Assembly: GCF_014637405.1 (NCBI RefSeq)
Contig: NZ_BMEY01000005.1
Span: forward strand, 124,001-188,000
Source: Ornithinibacillus halotolerans
Lineage (GTDB): Bacteria; Bacillota; Bacilli; Bacillales; Amphibacillaceae
Reading direction: 5' to 3'
DNA length: 64,000 nucleotides
In this document: positions 21,607 to 31,538 of the stretch, one piece after another
Layout: each line of letters begins with the position of its first letter
How positions within the stretch are numbered: the stretch's first letter is position 1
Notes under the pieces: model-generated
Databases searched by the model: none
Told to the model about the DNA's origin: nothing
Seen by the model: the letters and a program-made list of their open reading frames with translations, nothing else
Translations under genes and position numbers: made by a program

Positions 21607-21841
21607 TTCGTCTATTTTTAGGTATATACACCTCATTATATAAATTGCAACAGATGTTTATGTAATATTTAGACGGTTATTGGCTTGTAAAGAAATTGTA
21701 TAGATAAGGTTTATATAATAATTAAATGATTATTTATAAAGATAGTTAAATGAGTGAGGTGGAAAATAGCCAGTAGGTCGTGTAAAACAAAATTCATCTA
21801 TCATATTTAAATTCGGTTGTTACATATTAGGAGGGAGAAAG
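21607..21841 (+). promoter_or_regulatory. Promoter and leader of the giant surface protein gene
   Basis: A TATAAT (21714-21719) is present but no -35 hexamer lies 16-18 bp upstream, which fits a promoter that needs an activator such as the SARP-type regulator (inference). The leader would be about 115 bases and ends with AGGAGGGAG before a TTG start. I recognise no riboswitch. Confidence 0.4.
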
Positions 21842-24800
21842 TTGAAAAGACAGAGGAATTTTTACATTTATTCGTTTATGGTAGTAATTTTATTTGCTCA
21901 ATCCATGTTGTCACCATTATTTGGGATAAGTGTAACTGCAGAGAGATTAAATGACAGTGGTAACATTATCACAGATGTCTTATATCAAGATAGTAGTGGA
22001 AGTGAAATAGATCTTGCAGCGGAAAGAGATAAAGAAACAGATATTCAAGTATCTGTTATTTGGAATGTAGATAGCTCAAATACAAATGTTAAGTCAGATA
22101 CTATTATTTTGCCTGAAGAGGTAGTGATTGTAGAAGATATTATGCAAACAGTTGAATCAGGTGGGGAAAAGATTGGAACTATAGCTGTTTCAACGGATGG
22201 ACAACTTCAACTAGTATTAGATGAAAGTCTACCTGGGGATTTGGTTGCAGAAGGTGTAGAAGTATTTAATGCCAAAATAGAAGCTTCAGAAATAAGCAAT
22301 AATGAAAGTACTGAAAATGTAGAGCAAGAAAAAATTACAGAAGAGAAAGGTAAAATTGATAGTGCAAATGAGGAAGTGAAATCTGATATAGGATCAGAAG
22401 GAATAAATTTTGATTCAAATGATAAACAAAAGAATAACATATTAGCTATAACACCGTTTGCGGATGGTAGTTTAGAACTCATTACGGAAAACATCATTGA
22501 TGAAATAAGATTTACTAATGAAGATGGTTCAGAATACCAAGCGGGGGATTTTATTGAAGTAGACGATAAACTTCGGTTAGATTTGACATGGACATTGGAA
22601 AATAACCATGGGTATACCGCTGGAGATTACTTTGAATTTCAATTACCGAAGCAACTGGAAATCTATAATGAAATTAATGGAGCTCTAGGTGATTATGGAA
22701 CATATAGCGTAAGTGCGGATGGAAAAGTAACGTTCACATTTAATCAAAATATCGAAGACAATTCGAATGTGCATGGTTCGTTTTGGATAGATACGGAAAT
22801 ATATGAAAGAGAAGTTACTACAACTGAAGAAACACTGAATTTTAAAGTGAAAGATGAAGTTGTGGAAAGTATCGAAATCAATGTGAGACCAACAAGTGGT
22901 CAATCAATTCATAAAGAAGGACAGCCGGTTGATGGAAACTTTAATGCAGAAATGATCAACTGGACTGTACTTGTAAATACGACAAGAGATAATTTAATAA
23001 ATGCCGTTGTTACAGATTCTGTGCCAGCAGGGTTGAAATTAAATACAAATTCAATTGTTGTAAAAGAAGTTGAAGTGGATTTAAGCGGGAATGTAATTAA
23101 AGAGAAAACAACTACTCCAAAATATACAGATGATGACTCAACGGTTGATAGTTTAAACATTAGTTTTGGGGATACAAATAAAGCATATAAAATCACGTAT
23201 ACAACAACAATGAAAGAATCTGAAAAAGATAAAGAAGGCACAACTAACTATAAAAATACAGCTTTTCTAAATTCAGAGGGCCAAAATGAAAAGCAATCAA
23301 GTGCCTCTGTATCTGTTGAAAGACCAAAATCATTAGAAAAGTCATCTTCTAATTTCAACGAACAAGAACGTTCCATAGAGTGGACTGTAAAAGCAAACTT
23401 CAACGAAAAAAAACTAAATGTTGGGGATGTTATTACAGATACATTTACATTTAAATCAGGAGAAAACGAACTAAGAGATATATTTGAAGTAGTAGAAAGT
23501 GATATTTCTATTGAGCAAGTAGATAGCTTTAACAGTGATGGGACAGTGAAAGAAAAATCTGATGCTAAAAGTTTATTTGATATAAAAATTAATGGAAACA
23601 CAGTAACTTACGAACTAAAACAAGAAACTAGTAAAGCCTTTATTATCAAATATAAAACGAAAGCAAAGTCAGGTGCGATTATTAACAATGATGGAGAGAT
23701 TTCTAATACTGTTGAATTAAAAGGAAAGACCACTACAAGTAGTCAAGGAGTTTATCAACAAGTAGGAAAAAAATCTCATGATGCAATTAATTATCAAGAT
23801 AAAACAATTGATTGGACAATTGTTGTCAATGCAGATGCACAAGAATTAAAGCATTTCGTTTTAACAGATGATTTTTCTGAATCGGGACAAGAACTTATCC
23901 CTGGTTCGGTTGTAATAAAGGACGCAGCAGGAACAGATGTAACAGAAAGTTATACTGTTGAACCTATTGCAACTAATGATGGATTTAAAATTGATTTTGG
24001 TGATATTAATCAAAAATATACCATCTCATATATAACAGAATTCACTTATGATTTTGGAAGTGAACAAACAAAGCCTAACTTTAGTAATAGTGTGTATATA
24101 ACTTATGAGACTTCAGATGGAAAAAAGTATAACCTAAACTTTGGTGACCAAGTAAACCCAAACAAAGAAACAAAAAATAACGGTGTTAAAAATGGAAAAG
24201 TTAACAACGAAACAAAAGAAATCACCTGGTCAGTAGACATCAACTATAATCAACTAAACTTAATGAATGCCAAATTAGAAGATGTGATTCCAGACAATCA
24301 ATCACTAATTGATGGTACGGTTAAAATTTATGAAACAACCATTGAACCGAATGGTGCCGTTCAAGTTGGTAATGATGTAACGGATGATTTCACTGTTAAT
24401 TCAAATAAAAATCATGTAAATGTAAATTTCGGCGCAATAGATCAGAGTTATCGCGTTATATTTAAAACAAAAGATAAAGACGACATTTACAATGGTGATG
24501 AAGTGTATGAAAACACAGCACAGTTCACTCCGAAAACAGGGGAAACACATAATCTTTATGCTAATGTTACCTTGCCGAATCAAGGTGAATTTCTAAGTAA
24601 ATCAGGTACGCATAATAAAGAGGAGTGGACTGCAGATTGGGTCATCGATGTAAATAAATCAAAATCAATCTTATCAAATGTTACGGTTACTGACGAATTA
24701 GGAGAAGGTCAGGTTCTCCTAACAGATTCATTCCAAGTAATAAAAGGATCCAATGAAGAATTGGTAAAGGGTGAAGATTATCATTTAACCATTGATGGTA

Positions 24801-27800
24801 ATACATTTGAAATCAGTTTCCCAGATACGATTAAAGAAGCATACAAAATTAGATATTCTACCTATATCACAGTAGAAGAAACAGGCAATTTAGATAATAG
24901 CGCACAAATAAAAGCAAATGAGACAGTCACAGGAACAACTGAGAAGACAGAGGCCATTCAAGTAAAAATCAGTACTGGAGGAGGAACAGCGACAGGTACT
25001 ACTGGTGGACTTAATTTAATCAAATTAGAGGAAGGAACCGATAGACCATTAAGCAATATCGCTTTCCAATTGATTAAAAAAGTTGGATCACAGGACATCA
25101 TTGTTCGAGAAGGTAACACTGATGAAGATGGAGAGCTTTCCTGGACAGGGTTAACCTTTGGAGAATATACGTTAAAAGAGACAGTTCCAGATGGTTACTT
25201 AGGAGAAAGTGAACAAATAATTACATTATCTTATGAAGCAACAGATGGAATTACAACTAAGGAGATTTACAACAATCGTAAAACAGGTACAGTTAAGATC
25301 ATTAAGAAAGATGAAAGAACAAGTGAAAAGCTTCCAGGTGCCGAATTTAAAATTTCAAATATAACAACTGGTCATGAGTACACACTTACTACAGGAAATA
25401 ACGGTGAGATAGTACAAGATGTACCTTTTGGCGAATATACTGTAGAAGAAGTTAAAGCACCTAATGGCTATAGAGTGAAAGAAAATATTAATAATATCAA
25501 TATTGAGATTGGCAAGACAACTGAAATAACATTGTATAATGAAGAGTTTGTTGATATTACTGGGGAGAAAAAGTGGATTCACGGTGAAAACATCACTACT
25601 CCAGATGAAATAACAGTACAGTTGCTGGCAAACGGTACTATCGTTCAAGAAAAAACAGTTACTGCTGCTGATGACTGGAAATATAGTTTTAAAAACTTAG
25701 ATAAATACAATGGAATAGGTAATGAAATCAACTACTCTATCAAAGAACTAGCAGTAGATGGTTATAATACGCATATAGATGGCTATGACTTGGTAAACAT
25801 TGAACAAATTGACATTTCCGGTTCGAAAACATGGTTAGATGATAATTCTGATGAACGTCCAGATCAAATAACTGTTATGTTGTTAGCCAATGGTGAGAAA
25901 GTTGATACTCAAAAGGTAATCGAACAAAATGATTGGAAGTATACATTTAAGGATTTAAATAAGTTTGATAAGAATGGTAAAGAAATATCATATGCAGTTG
26001 AGGAAGTAAAAGTAGAAGGTTATAAAACAAACATTAATGGATTTGATATTACAAATATTCGTACTGGAACGATAGATGTAAAAGGTGAAAAAGTTTGGAA
26101 AGACGTCAACTCAACGGATCGCCCAGAATCTATTACTGTGGAACTTACGAGAGAAGTTAAAGGAGTAGCGGATAATAACTTTTCAAAATCTGTAACAGTA
26201 AAGCCTGATAAACAGGGTAACTGGAAGTATGAATTTACAGATTTAGAGGAATTTAATGCGAACGGAGTAGCGTATACGTATAAAGTAGCAGAACAAGACG
26301 TACCAGAAAAATATGAATCGACTGTAAATGGCTACCAGATAACAAACGTACGTATAGGTAAAACAGAAGTATCTGGAACAAAACGTTGGAAAGACGATAC
26401 TACCGAAGCCCGTCCAGAATCTATTACAGTAAATCTGCTTCGTAATAATGTAGTAATCGAAACAAAAGAGGTTCTAGCTGAAGACAATTGGAGATATTCA
26501 TTTACTGATTTGGATAAATATGATTCGGAAGGTCAACTCTATAATTACACAGTTGCAGAACAAGATGTGCCCGGTTATGAATCCAAAGTAAATGGCTATG
26601 ACATTACAAATACACGATCTGAAAAAAGAACCATTGAAGTGACAAAAGGGTGGCTAGACGATAATTCTCCAAATCGTCCAAAATCTGTTATCGTCTACTT
26701 ATATCAAAATAATGAGCTTTTTAATACAGTAGAATTAAAAGCTGAAAACGATTGGAAGTACGTATTTACAGATATAGAAGCGTTTGATGAAGATGGGCAG
26801 CCGTATGAATATTCAATTAAGGAAAAACCAATGGTCGGTTATGAAACGACTATTGAAGGCTTTAATATTACTAATCTTCGCGTTGGAAAAACAGAGGTAG
26901 AAGGAAAGAAAATATGGCTAGATGATAATTCTCCAGATCGTCCAGAATCTATTACTGTAGAATTATTTGCAAATGGAACAGAAACTGGTAAAACAGTGGA
27001 AGTTAATGCAGAATCAAACTGGGAATATAAATTCACGAATCTTGAGAAGTATGATACACAAGGTAAAGAGATTAATTATACTGTAAAAGAAAAAGCAGTT
27101 GACGGTTACAAAACAACGATAGATAACTATAACATTACTAATTTACGAATTGGTAAAACGGAAGTCACTGGAGAGAAGATATGGAATGAAGTAGCTGAAC
27201 AGTATCGCCCAGATTCTATTAGTGTAAACTTATTAGCAGATGGTAAAAAAGTCAACTCTACAAAAGTAAGTGCAGAAACAGGTTGGACATATGGATTCAC
27301 CGGATTAGATAAGTATGATGATCAAGGTAAAGAAATTAAGTATACCGTTGAAGAATTTAATGTTCCTGTCGGATACACATCAAAAGTAGAAGGCTATGAT
27401 ATTATCAACACTCAAGTAACTACAGAAGTTACAGGAGAAAAGATATGGCTTGACGATGAATCTCCAGATCGTCCTGATTCCATTACCGTTGAATTACTAA
27501 AAAATGGGGAAAAGACAGGTCAAACACAAGAATTATCTGCTGATTGGGAATGGAAGTATAGGTTTACTCATCTCCCAAAATATGATAAGCAAGGTAAAGA
27601 AATAATATATTCTGTGGATGAAGTAGAAGTGCCTAAAGGCTATGAAAAGTCCATTGAAGGAAACAAAATTATTAATCTTCGAGTAGGTACAACTTCAGTA
27701 GAAGGAACTAAGACATGGAAGGATAGTAATTCTGAAAACCGCCCAGATTCTATTGTCGTTGAACTTCTTCAAAATGGTATTAAGATTCAGGAACAAGAAG

Positions 27801-28156
27801 TGACTGAAGCTACTGATTGGAAATATAGATTTATAGAATTACCTGCTTTCGATAAGTACGGAAAAGCTTATATATACACTGTTCAAGAACAAGAAGTTTC
27901 AGGATATACTTCAACAGTAGATGGATATGACATAACAAATACATTAATACCTGTAAGTGAAGAAAATCATGATCCCGAAGACACAACAACTGGATCTGAT
28001 AACGAAGTATCAAATAAGCAAGATGCAAATGAGGGTAATAAGTTGCCGGATACTGCGACTAATATATTTAATTTAATTGCAGTTGGTTTAGGGTTGCTAG
28101 TCTTTGGATTTACTCTGTTGACTGTGGCCTATTGGAGGAATAGAAATGTAGTATAA
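21842..28156 (+). CDS. Giant LPDTA-anchored surface protein with Cna_B repeats
   Basis: The 2104-residue protein starts at TTG after AGGAGGGAG. It has a signal peptide (residues 1-34) and an acidic linker. An adhesin-like N domain (about 214-350) is followed by five modules of about 140 residues starting near 355, 496, 642, 779 and 917, each with an I-x-W-T/S-V/I core and a T-D pair. Two SpaA-like domains (near 1055 and 1148) follow, then nine Cna_B repeats (1237 to about 2035). The end has LPDTA at 2068-2072, a membrane helix and RNRNVV. The Cna_B repeats keep the Lys, Glu and Asn expected for intramolecular isopeptide bonds (K-x-W, V-x-E, I-T/I-N). It is probably wall-anchored by the neighbouring sortase as a long stalked adhesin. 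The ligand is unknown. Confidence 0.93.
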   Translation: MKRQRNFYIYSFMVVILFAQSMLSPLFGISVTAERLNDSGNIITDVLYQDSSGSEIDLAAERDKETDIQVSVIWNVDSSNTNVKSDTIILPEEVVIVEDIMQTVESGGEKIGTIAVSTDGQLQLVLDESLPGDLVAEGVEVFNAKIEASEISNNESTENVEQEKITEEKGKIDSANEEVKSDIGSEGINFDSNDKQKNNILAITPFADGSLELITENIIDEIRFTNEDGSEYQAGDFIEVDDKLRLDLTWTLENNHGYTAGDYFEFQLPKQLEIYNEINGALGDYGTYSVSADGKVTFTFNQNIEDNSNVHGSFWIDTEIYEREVTTTEETLNFKVKDEVVESIEINVRPTSGQSIHKEGQPVDGNFNAEMINWTVLVNTTRDNLINAVVTDSVPAGLKLNTNSIVVKEVEVDLSGNVIKEKTTTPKYTDDDSTVDSLNISFGDTNKAYKITYTTTMKESEKDKEGTTNYKNTAFLNSEGQNEKQSSASVSVERPKSLEKSSSNFNEQERSIEWTVKANFNEKKLNVGDVITDTFTFKSGENELRDIFEVVESDISIEQVDSFNSDGTVKEKSDAKSLFDIKINGNTVTYELKQETSKAFIIKYKTKAKSGAIINNDGEISNTVELKGKTTTSSQGVYQQVGKKSHDAINYQDKTIDWTIVVNADAQELKHFVLTDDFSESGQELIPGSVVIKDAAGTDVTESYTVEPIATNDGFKIDFGDINQKYTISYITEFTYDFGSEQTKPNFSNSVYITYETSDGKKYNLNFGDQVNPNKETKNNGVKNGKVNNETKEITWSVDINYNQLNLMNAKLEDVIPDNQSLIDGTVKIYETTIEPNGAVQVGNDVTDDFTVNSNKNHVNVNFGAIDQSYRVIFKTKDKDDIYNGDEVYENTAQFTPKTGETHNLYANVTLPNQGEFLSKSGTHNKEEWTADWVIDVNKSKSILSNVTVTDELGEGQVLLTDSFQVIKGSNEELVKGEDYHLTIDGNTFEISFPDTIKEAYKIRYSTYITVEETGNLDNSAQIKANETVTGTTEKTEAIQVKISTGGGTATGTTGGLNLIKLEEGTDRPLSNIAFQLIKKVGSQDIIVREGNTDEDGELSWTGLTFGEYTLKETVPDGYLGESEQIITLSYEATDGITTKEIYNNRKTGTVKIIKKDERTSEKLPGAEFKISNITTGHEYTLTTGNNGEIVQDVPFGEYTVEEVKAPNGYRVKENINNINIEIGKTTEITLYNEEFVDITGEKKWIHGENITTPDEITVQLLANGTIVQEKTVTAADDWKYSFKNLDKYNGIGNEINYSIKELAVDGYNTHIDGYDLVNIEQIDISGSKTWLDDNSDERPDQITVMLLANGEKVDTQKVIEQNDWKYTFKDLNKFDKNGKEISYAVEEVKVEGYKTNINGFDITNIRTGTIDVKGEKVWKDVNSTDRPESITVELTREVKGVADNNFSKSVTVKPDKQGNWKYEFTDLEEFNANGVAYTYKVAEQDVPEKYESTVNGYQITNVRIGKTEVSGTKRWKDDTTEARPESITVNLLRNNVVIETKEVLAEDNWRYSFTDLDKYDSEGQLYNYTVAEQDVPGYESKVNGYDITNTRSEKRTIEVTKGWLDDNSPNRPKSVIVYLYQNNELFNTVELKAENDWKYVFTDIEAFDEDGQPYEYSIKEKPMVGYETTIEGFNITNLRVGKTEVEGKKIWLDDNSPDRPESITVELFANGTETGKTVEVNAESNWEYKFTNLEKYDTQGKEINYTVKEKAVDGYKTTIDNYNITNLRIGKTEVTGEKIWNEVAEQYRPDSISVNLLADGKKVNSTKVSAETGWTYGFTGLDKYDDQGKEIKYTVEEFNVPVGYTSKVEGYDIINTQVTTEVTGEKIWLDDESPDRPDSITVELLKNGEKTGQTQELSADWEWKYRFTHLPKYDKQGKEIIYSVDEVEVPKGYEKSIEGNKIINLRVGTTSVEGTKTWKDSNSENRPDSIVVELLQNGIKIQEQEVTEATDWKYRFIELPAFDKYGKAYIYTVQEQEVSGYTSTVDGYDITNTLIPVSEENHDPEDTTTGSDNEVSNKQDANEGNKLPDTATNIFNLIAVGLGLLVFGFTLLTVAYWRNRNVV
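25551..27945 (+). repeat. Nine tandem Cna_B-encoding repeats
   Basis: Units begin near 25551, 25810, 26070, 26366, 26628, 26893, 27160, 27424 and 27694, a period of about 265 bp (up to about 296 bp). The consensus is G-x-K-x-W-x-D-D-N-S, RP-x-SI-x-V-x-L, a W-x-Y-x-F segment, Y-D-x-x-G-K-E-I and G-Y-x-ITN. Units are diverged in DNA sequence, with short identical blocks such as those encoding WLDDNSPDRPESIT. It is a coding repeat and not a CRISPR. Confidence 0.88.
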
Positions 28157-28184
28157 CTGCATATAATTGCGGGTTAATAGAAAA

Positions 28185-28225
28185 AAGAGCTTTCACATAA
28201 GATAGCATGTGAAAGCTCTTATTTT
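28185..28225 (+). terminator. Terminator after the surface protein gene
   Basis: AAGAGCTTTCACAT pairs with ATGTGAAAGCTCTT (14 bp perfect), followed by ATTTT. Confidence 0.85.
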
Positions 28226-28466
28226 CTAAACCAATATTTCAGACTAAGTTAAATTTAAGAGGTTGTAAATACGATTCAAACCAATAAAGAGTCTCTTATT
28301 GAGTAAGAATGTAATACTGTAATTCAATAAAGAAGGTATAAAAATAGAGGGAGAATGTCAATATGGTTGTCCCACTGATATTTATACCTTTTACTAGATA
28401 AGTATAAAACCTTTTAGTATAAGACAGGAATACATTCTCCTTTAACATTGACCTTTTCTAAGGGCC
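28226..28466. other. Non-coding segment with nested inverted repeats downstream of the kinase gene
   Basis: AAGGTATAAA (about 28333) pairs with TTTATACCTT (about 28381), and GGAGAATGT (about 28350) pairs with ACATTCTCC (about 28433). CAAT/ATTG flanks extend the second pair. No open frame of note is present. It may be the 3' end or terminator region of the minus-strand kinase gene, or a mobile-repeat scar. Confidence 0.4.
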
Positions 28467-31400
28467 TTACTCTTGTTTCTTCGGAATTCTAAATTTCACT
28501 GTTGTTCCGACGTTAGGTGTGCTAGTAATATTCAATCCTTCTCTATATTGCTTCTTTAACCTTCGATTTGTATTAGCAATTCCAATTCCAGCTTGAGAAT
28601 TTGGTTGCTCACTAAGAATGTCCTGTAGTTTTTCTTTTTTCATTCCTACCCCATCATCCATTACAGCAATTTGAACGTAGGTAGCAAAGCTTGTAATTTG
28701 GATGCTGATAGTACCTCCTCTTGCTCGTTTCAATACACCATGTTTCACAGCATTTTCTACAAGTGTTTGGATAGATAAGGGGGGAATTTCCAAATGTAAT
28801 TTATCGTCTATTTCCCAGTGTACTTGAAGTCTTCCTCCAAATCGTTCTCGTTCAATATATAAATAGGAACGAATTAAATCAAGTTCATCCTCTAAAGGTA
28901 TCAGATTTTTTGCAGTATCAATATTAAAGCTTCTTCGTAAGTAGTTCCCGAATTCATTAAGCAATTTCTTCATTCTTACAGTGTCGATGTCACTAAGAGA
29001 TGCAATTGTATTTATCGTATTATATAAGAAATGGGGCTGTATTTGTGCTTGCAACCAGGCAGCCTCCATTTGCAATTGCTCATGGATTGATTGCTTTAAC
29101 TCAATTAATGCTTTGACACGAGATTTTAATTCTAATGCATCCATAGGCTTAGCCACATAGTCGTTTGCACCTGAAAGAAATCCCGTATAAATATCCTCCG
29201 GTTTATTTCGTGCAGTTAAAAGTAAAATAGGTAATTCAGATATAGTGAATTGCTTACGAATAATTTGGGTTAATTCATAACCAGACATGTTAGGCATCAT
29301 CACATCTGATATGATTAAATCCCAACTCTTTTCATTAATCATATTTAATGCTTCTTGTCCACTTGTGACCGTATATACATCATATTTAACAGAAAGCATG
29401 TTATCCAGGATTTTTATATTAATAGGATCATCATCAACTACTAGTATTTTTGCTTTGTTTTCTTTCATTTTGGAAAAGTTTATATCGGAACTAATTCTTT
29501 CCTTGTCTGTCTCAATTAGTACATTATCTTTATCGATACCTGATGCAATTTCTTTCACACTTCTTGATGTATTGGTGGATGCCTCAGTTAATGGCAAAGT
29601 GAAGGAAAATACAGATCCTTCCCCAAGAGTGGATACTACAGAAATTTCTCCTCCATGCAATTCAACCAATTGTTTACATATGTTGAGACCTAACCCCACT
29701 CCATTCCCAATTGATGTTATACTAGCATCCTCTTGTTCATAGGGTTCAAAAATTCTACTTATAGTTTCCGCATTCATTCCAATACCAGTATCTTTAATAT
29801 AGATAGTGGCCATTGCGTTGTCATGTTTGGCTTCTATAGTAATAAGTCCTTCATTTGTATATTTAACAGCATTATGAATTAAATTGAATAAAATTTGAAT
29901 CAATCGATTTACATCTGCGTCTAGACTAGGAAAGGAAGGAGGAATATTAAGATTAAATTGTACATCCTTACCATCCGTCATAAAACGAAGCATATCTAGT
30001 ACTCCTGTAGTTACGGAATAGATATTTACTTCGTCTCTATTAAGGCGTATTTGTTTCTCTTTTAGTCGTGTGAAATCCTGGAGATCATTAAGGGTAAAAG
30101 CCATTTGCCTACCAACACTGACTAATAACTCTAAATTTTCTCTGTTTTTATATGTTAATGGCTCTGTCTCGTCCTCGAGGATAGTTTGAGCTATATTGAT
30201 CACACCATGAAGCGGATTACGCAATTCGTGTGAAGTGTTAGCCAAGAATTCATCCTTTTTCTTATCTTCTTGTTCCAGCTCATCGACTAAATTAACTACT
30301 AGTTTATTTTGTCTGTGAAAACGTTTGATCCAAAAAATTGCAAAACTTAGAAACGCAAATAGGTAATCGAATGGATAAAATGGTATTTCTATTCCAGAAA
30401 TTGCTTTTATGAGCCCCCATAAAATACCAGAAGTAGTACCCACGACAACCACAGCAATAAAGATGGATTCATCTTTATATTGGAAATAGTCCTTAAGTGC
30501 TAATGGAACAACTGCAAGAAAGGATACAAAATAAAGAATGAAAAACATTGTATTTACTTGAATCAAATAATTTAATGGAAGAGTAACAATTAGTAGTGCA
30601 CAAATTCCATACATAATCGTAAGCCTATGAAAACGTTTATAGTTATCTGAATCCCTTAATAAGTTTTTCATAATTTGAACTAGAAATAACGCGGCCCCTA
30701 GATAAACGAGTTCTTTAAACTTAGTTGACCACTCATAGTTAAAATGAAGCCATTCCATTGTGCTACTGTTATATGTAAGCATCTCATCTATAGCTGGAAA
30801 CAGAAAACCAACTGCAAAGAAGAGCATGATTTTCTTTCGAGAGATAAAATAGATAAGTAAACTATAAATACTATGGAGTAAAAGGATAACAACCATGCTT
30901 ATCAATAATGTATCTTCAAAGTTTTTATTTTTTGCAATTGCCTTTGATGTACCAAATTTAATGGGGCTACTTATGGCAATGCCTTCATTGGTGTCAAAAT
31001 TAGAGACTTGCAAGATGATATTAATTTCGTTTTTCTCTGTTGAAAATGATACCACATAGGGATTCCCTTTTCCCTGATGGTTTTTTTTATCTGCTGCTAC
31101 CTGACCGGATTGGTCTTTTAAATGACCATTCACAAATAGTGCTGAAGCCGTATTTGCTGATGGAATACTTATAGAAAATAAATGATCTAAATCTGTATTT
31201 TTATCTACTAGGACTTTTAGATAGTAGGTTCCGAATTTGTGTGATGATTTTTCATCAGTTCCACCTGTTATGTCCCTAATTTTCTGTTCTGTATTTGAGT
31301 GGAGTTGGTGGGGATCATTCACTAGTTCATCAGGTAAAAAAATCCATTCTCCATTAAGTGTAATGGTTTGACTATTTGATAAATCGTACCCTCGTAAATC

Positions 31401-31538
31401 TAATATCCCTTCTTTTGCTACTGGTTGATTAGAGGGAGCATGGTACAAGAACCATAATAAACGTAATCCTGTCAAAGAAATCATAATTGCTATTAATATC
31501 AAAATGCTTCTTGATTTATTATTACTTTTCATTAGCAC
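28467..31538 (-). CDS. Hybrid sensor kinase with 7TM sensor, HisKA core, receiver and LytS-type second kinase
   Basis: The 1023-residue protein has a membrane helix (about 12-32), an extracellular domain of the 7TMR-DISM type (ILDLRGYDL...LNGEWIFLP, about 40-200) and seven membrane helices (about 208-405). A HisKA/HATPase kinase follows with His437 (SHELRNPLHG), N-box IHNAVKYTNEG and G-boxes DTGIGM and GVGLGLNIC. Then comes a receiver with Asp745 (IISDVMMPNMSG), and a second, LytS-type kinase with His836 (QPHFLYNTIN) and ATPase motifs VENAVKHG and DDGVGM. All key residues are present. The start is a GTG with AAAGGA 8 bp upstream. The partner is likely the SARP-type regulator in the same block. 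Confidence 0.93.
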   Translation of the reverse strand: MLMKSNNKSRSILILIAIMISLTGLRLLWFLYHAPSNQPVAKEGILDLRGYDLSNSQTITLNGEWIFLPDELVNDPHQLHSNTEQKIRDITGGTDEKSSHKFGTYYLKVLVDKNTDLDHLFSISIPSANTASALFVNGHLKDQSGQVAADKKNHQGKGNPYVVSFSTEKNEINIILQVSNFDTNEGIAISSPIKFGTSKAIAKNKNFEDTLLISMVVILLLHSIYSLLIYFISRKKIMLFFAVGFLFPAIDEMLTYNSSTMEWLHFNYEWSTKFKELVYLGAALFLVQIMKNLLRDSDNYKRFHRLTIMYGICALLIVTLPLNYLIQVNTMFFILYFVSFLAVVPLALKDYFQYKDESIFIAVVVVGTTSGILWGLIKAISGIEIPFYPFDYLFAFLSFAIFWIKRFHRQNKLVVNLVDELEQEDKKKDEFLANTSHELRNPLHGVINIAQTILEDETEPLTYKNRENLELLVSVGRQMAFTLNDLQDFTRLKEKQIRLNRDEVNIYSVTTGVLDMLRFMTDGKDVQFNLNIPPSFPSLDADVNRLIQILFNLIHNAVKYTNEGLITIEAKHDNAMATIYIKDTGIGMNAETISRIFEPYEQEDASITSIGNGVGLGLNICKQLVELHGGEISVVSTLGEGSVFSFTLPLTEASTNTSRSVKEIASGIDKDNVLIETDKERISSDINFSKMKENKAKILVVDDDPINIKILDNMLSVKYDVYTVTSGQEALNMINEKSWDLIISDVMMPNMSGYELTQIIRKQFTISELPILLLTARNKPEDIYTGFLSGANDYVAKPMDALELKSRVKALIELKQSIHEQLQMEAAWLQAQIQPHFLYNTINTIASLSDIDTVRMKKLLNEFGNYLRRSFNIDTAKNLIPLEDELDLIRSYLYIERERFGGRLQVHWEIDDKLHLEIPPLSIQTLVENAVKHGVLKRARGGTISIQITSFATYVQIAVMDDGVGMKKEKLQDILSEQPNSQAGIGIANTNRRLKKQYREGLNITSTPNVGTTVKFRIPKKQE

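Noticed and set aside
25551-27945. Regular repeats resembling a CRISPR-like array
   Set aside because: The period is about 265 bp, units are in frame and diverged, and they encode Cna_B domains.
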